Part shown: piece after piece, positions 6,844-6,990 of the stretch | How the letters are laid out: every line of letters begins with the position of its first letter | Numbering within the stretch: the first letter of the stretch is position 1 | NCBI GenBank assembly: GCA_937890045.1 | Contig: CALBXV010000140.1 | Span: 1-6,990 of the forward strand | Direction: 5' to 3' | Length of the DNA stretch: 6,990 nucleotides | Source of the DNA: an uncultured archaeon | GTDB lineage: Archaea; Thermoproteota; Nitrososphaeria; Nitrososphaerales; CALBXV01 | Position numbers and translations under genes: made by a program | The notes under the pieces: generated by a model | Told to the model about the DNA's origin: nothing | The model's input: only the letters and a program-made list of their open reading frames with translations | Databases searched by the model: none

Positions 6844-6853
6844 AAAATATTTT
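6844..6853 (-). promoter_or_regulatory. Candidate TATA box for the sec61-beta / DUF2070 operon
   Basis: AAAATATTTT, self-complementary, centred about 54 bp upstream of the TTG start. The usual 25-27 bp spacing puts the transcript start near 6822 and gives a leader of about 28 nt, long enough to include the AAGGA ribosome binding site. The surrounding 104-bp gap is AT-rich, so other placements are possible. Confidence 0.3.
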
Positions 6854-6898
6854 GTTTTTGTAAAATTTTTGTATATCTTAAATCAAAACTTTAATTAA

Positions 6899-6990
6899 TT
6901 AAGGAGATAATTTTATTACTGAATTCTTCTTTAGGTCTTTTATTATTTGAATAGCTTCAGTTATGTCATTCACTCTAAATATATTTTGGT
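6899..6990 (-). CDS. C-terminal end of an unidentified protein, possibly a zinc-type alcohol dehydrogenase
   Basis: The last 29 codons of a leftward gene that enters from the right edge and stops with TAA at 6899-6901. The visible tail contains VNDITEAIQIIKDLKKNSVI. This resembles the C-terminus of medium-chain dehydrogenases, where a 'V-x-(D/E)-I-x-E-A' helix is followed by 'L-x-x-x-x-x-I-G-(R/K)-x-V'. The glycine of that pattern is missing here, and 29 residues are too few to be sure. A real coding tail is likely; the family is a guess. Confidence 0.4.
   Translation of the reverse strand, partial: QNIFRVNDITEAIQIIKDLKKNSVIKLSP

Overview
The window is from an archaeon. Four recognisable proteins belong to archaeal families: an Lhr-type helicase with a C-terminal zinc ribbon, an RPA-like multi-OB-fold ssDNA-binding protein, an Alba chromatin protein, and Sec61-beta next to a DUF2070 membrane protein. 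The DNA is AT-rich (roughly one third G+C by eye). Short intergenic gaps and TATA-like elements also fit an archaeon. The gene set and the Sec61-beta sequence suggest the TACK group, possibly Nitrososphaerota, but nothing here proves the phylum.

Left part (1-3952), DNA maintenance. A large helicase gene, missing its N-terminus at the window edge, runs rightward to 2510. It converges on the leftward rpa gene (2477-3952). The two 3' ends overlap by 34 bp, and each gene has a T6 tract just past its own stop codon, lying inside the other gene.

Middle part (3953-4852). A 66-bp divergent spacer holds a near-perfect 18-bp palindrome with a TATA-like centre, between rpa and a small rightward ORF of 85 residues with no recognised family. 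That ORF converges, with a 6-bp gap, on a leftward Alba-family gene (4283-4573). A 279-bp AT-rich stretch (4574-4852) upstream of alba has no convincing gene but has TATA-like elements, so it may hold a long alba leader or a small RNA.

Right part (4853-6990), membrane functions. A leftward pair encodes Sec61-beta (57 residues, TTG start, easily missed) and, 17 bp downstream, a 583-residue DUF2070 protein. DUF2070 has about six N-terminal membrane segments, a soluble domain rich in conserved-looking His/Asp motifs, and a C-terminal membrane anchor. The pair is probably one transcript, which links this uncharacterised protein to the secretion translocon or the membrane. The right edge carries the last 29 codons of another leftward gene, faintly like the C-terminus of a zinc-type alcohol dehydrogenase.

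No tRNA, rRNA, CRISPR array, insertion sequence or phage gene was seen. This is mostly an ordinary archaeal housekeeping region. The less explained elements are DUF2070 beside sec61-beta, the 85-residue ORF with the palindrome in front of it, and the alba leader region.
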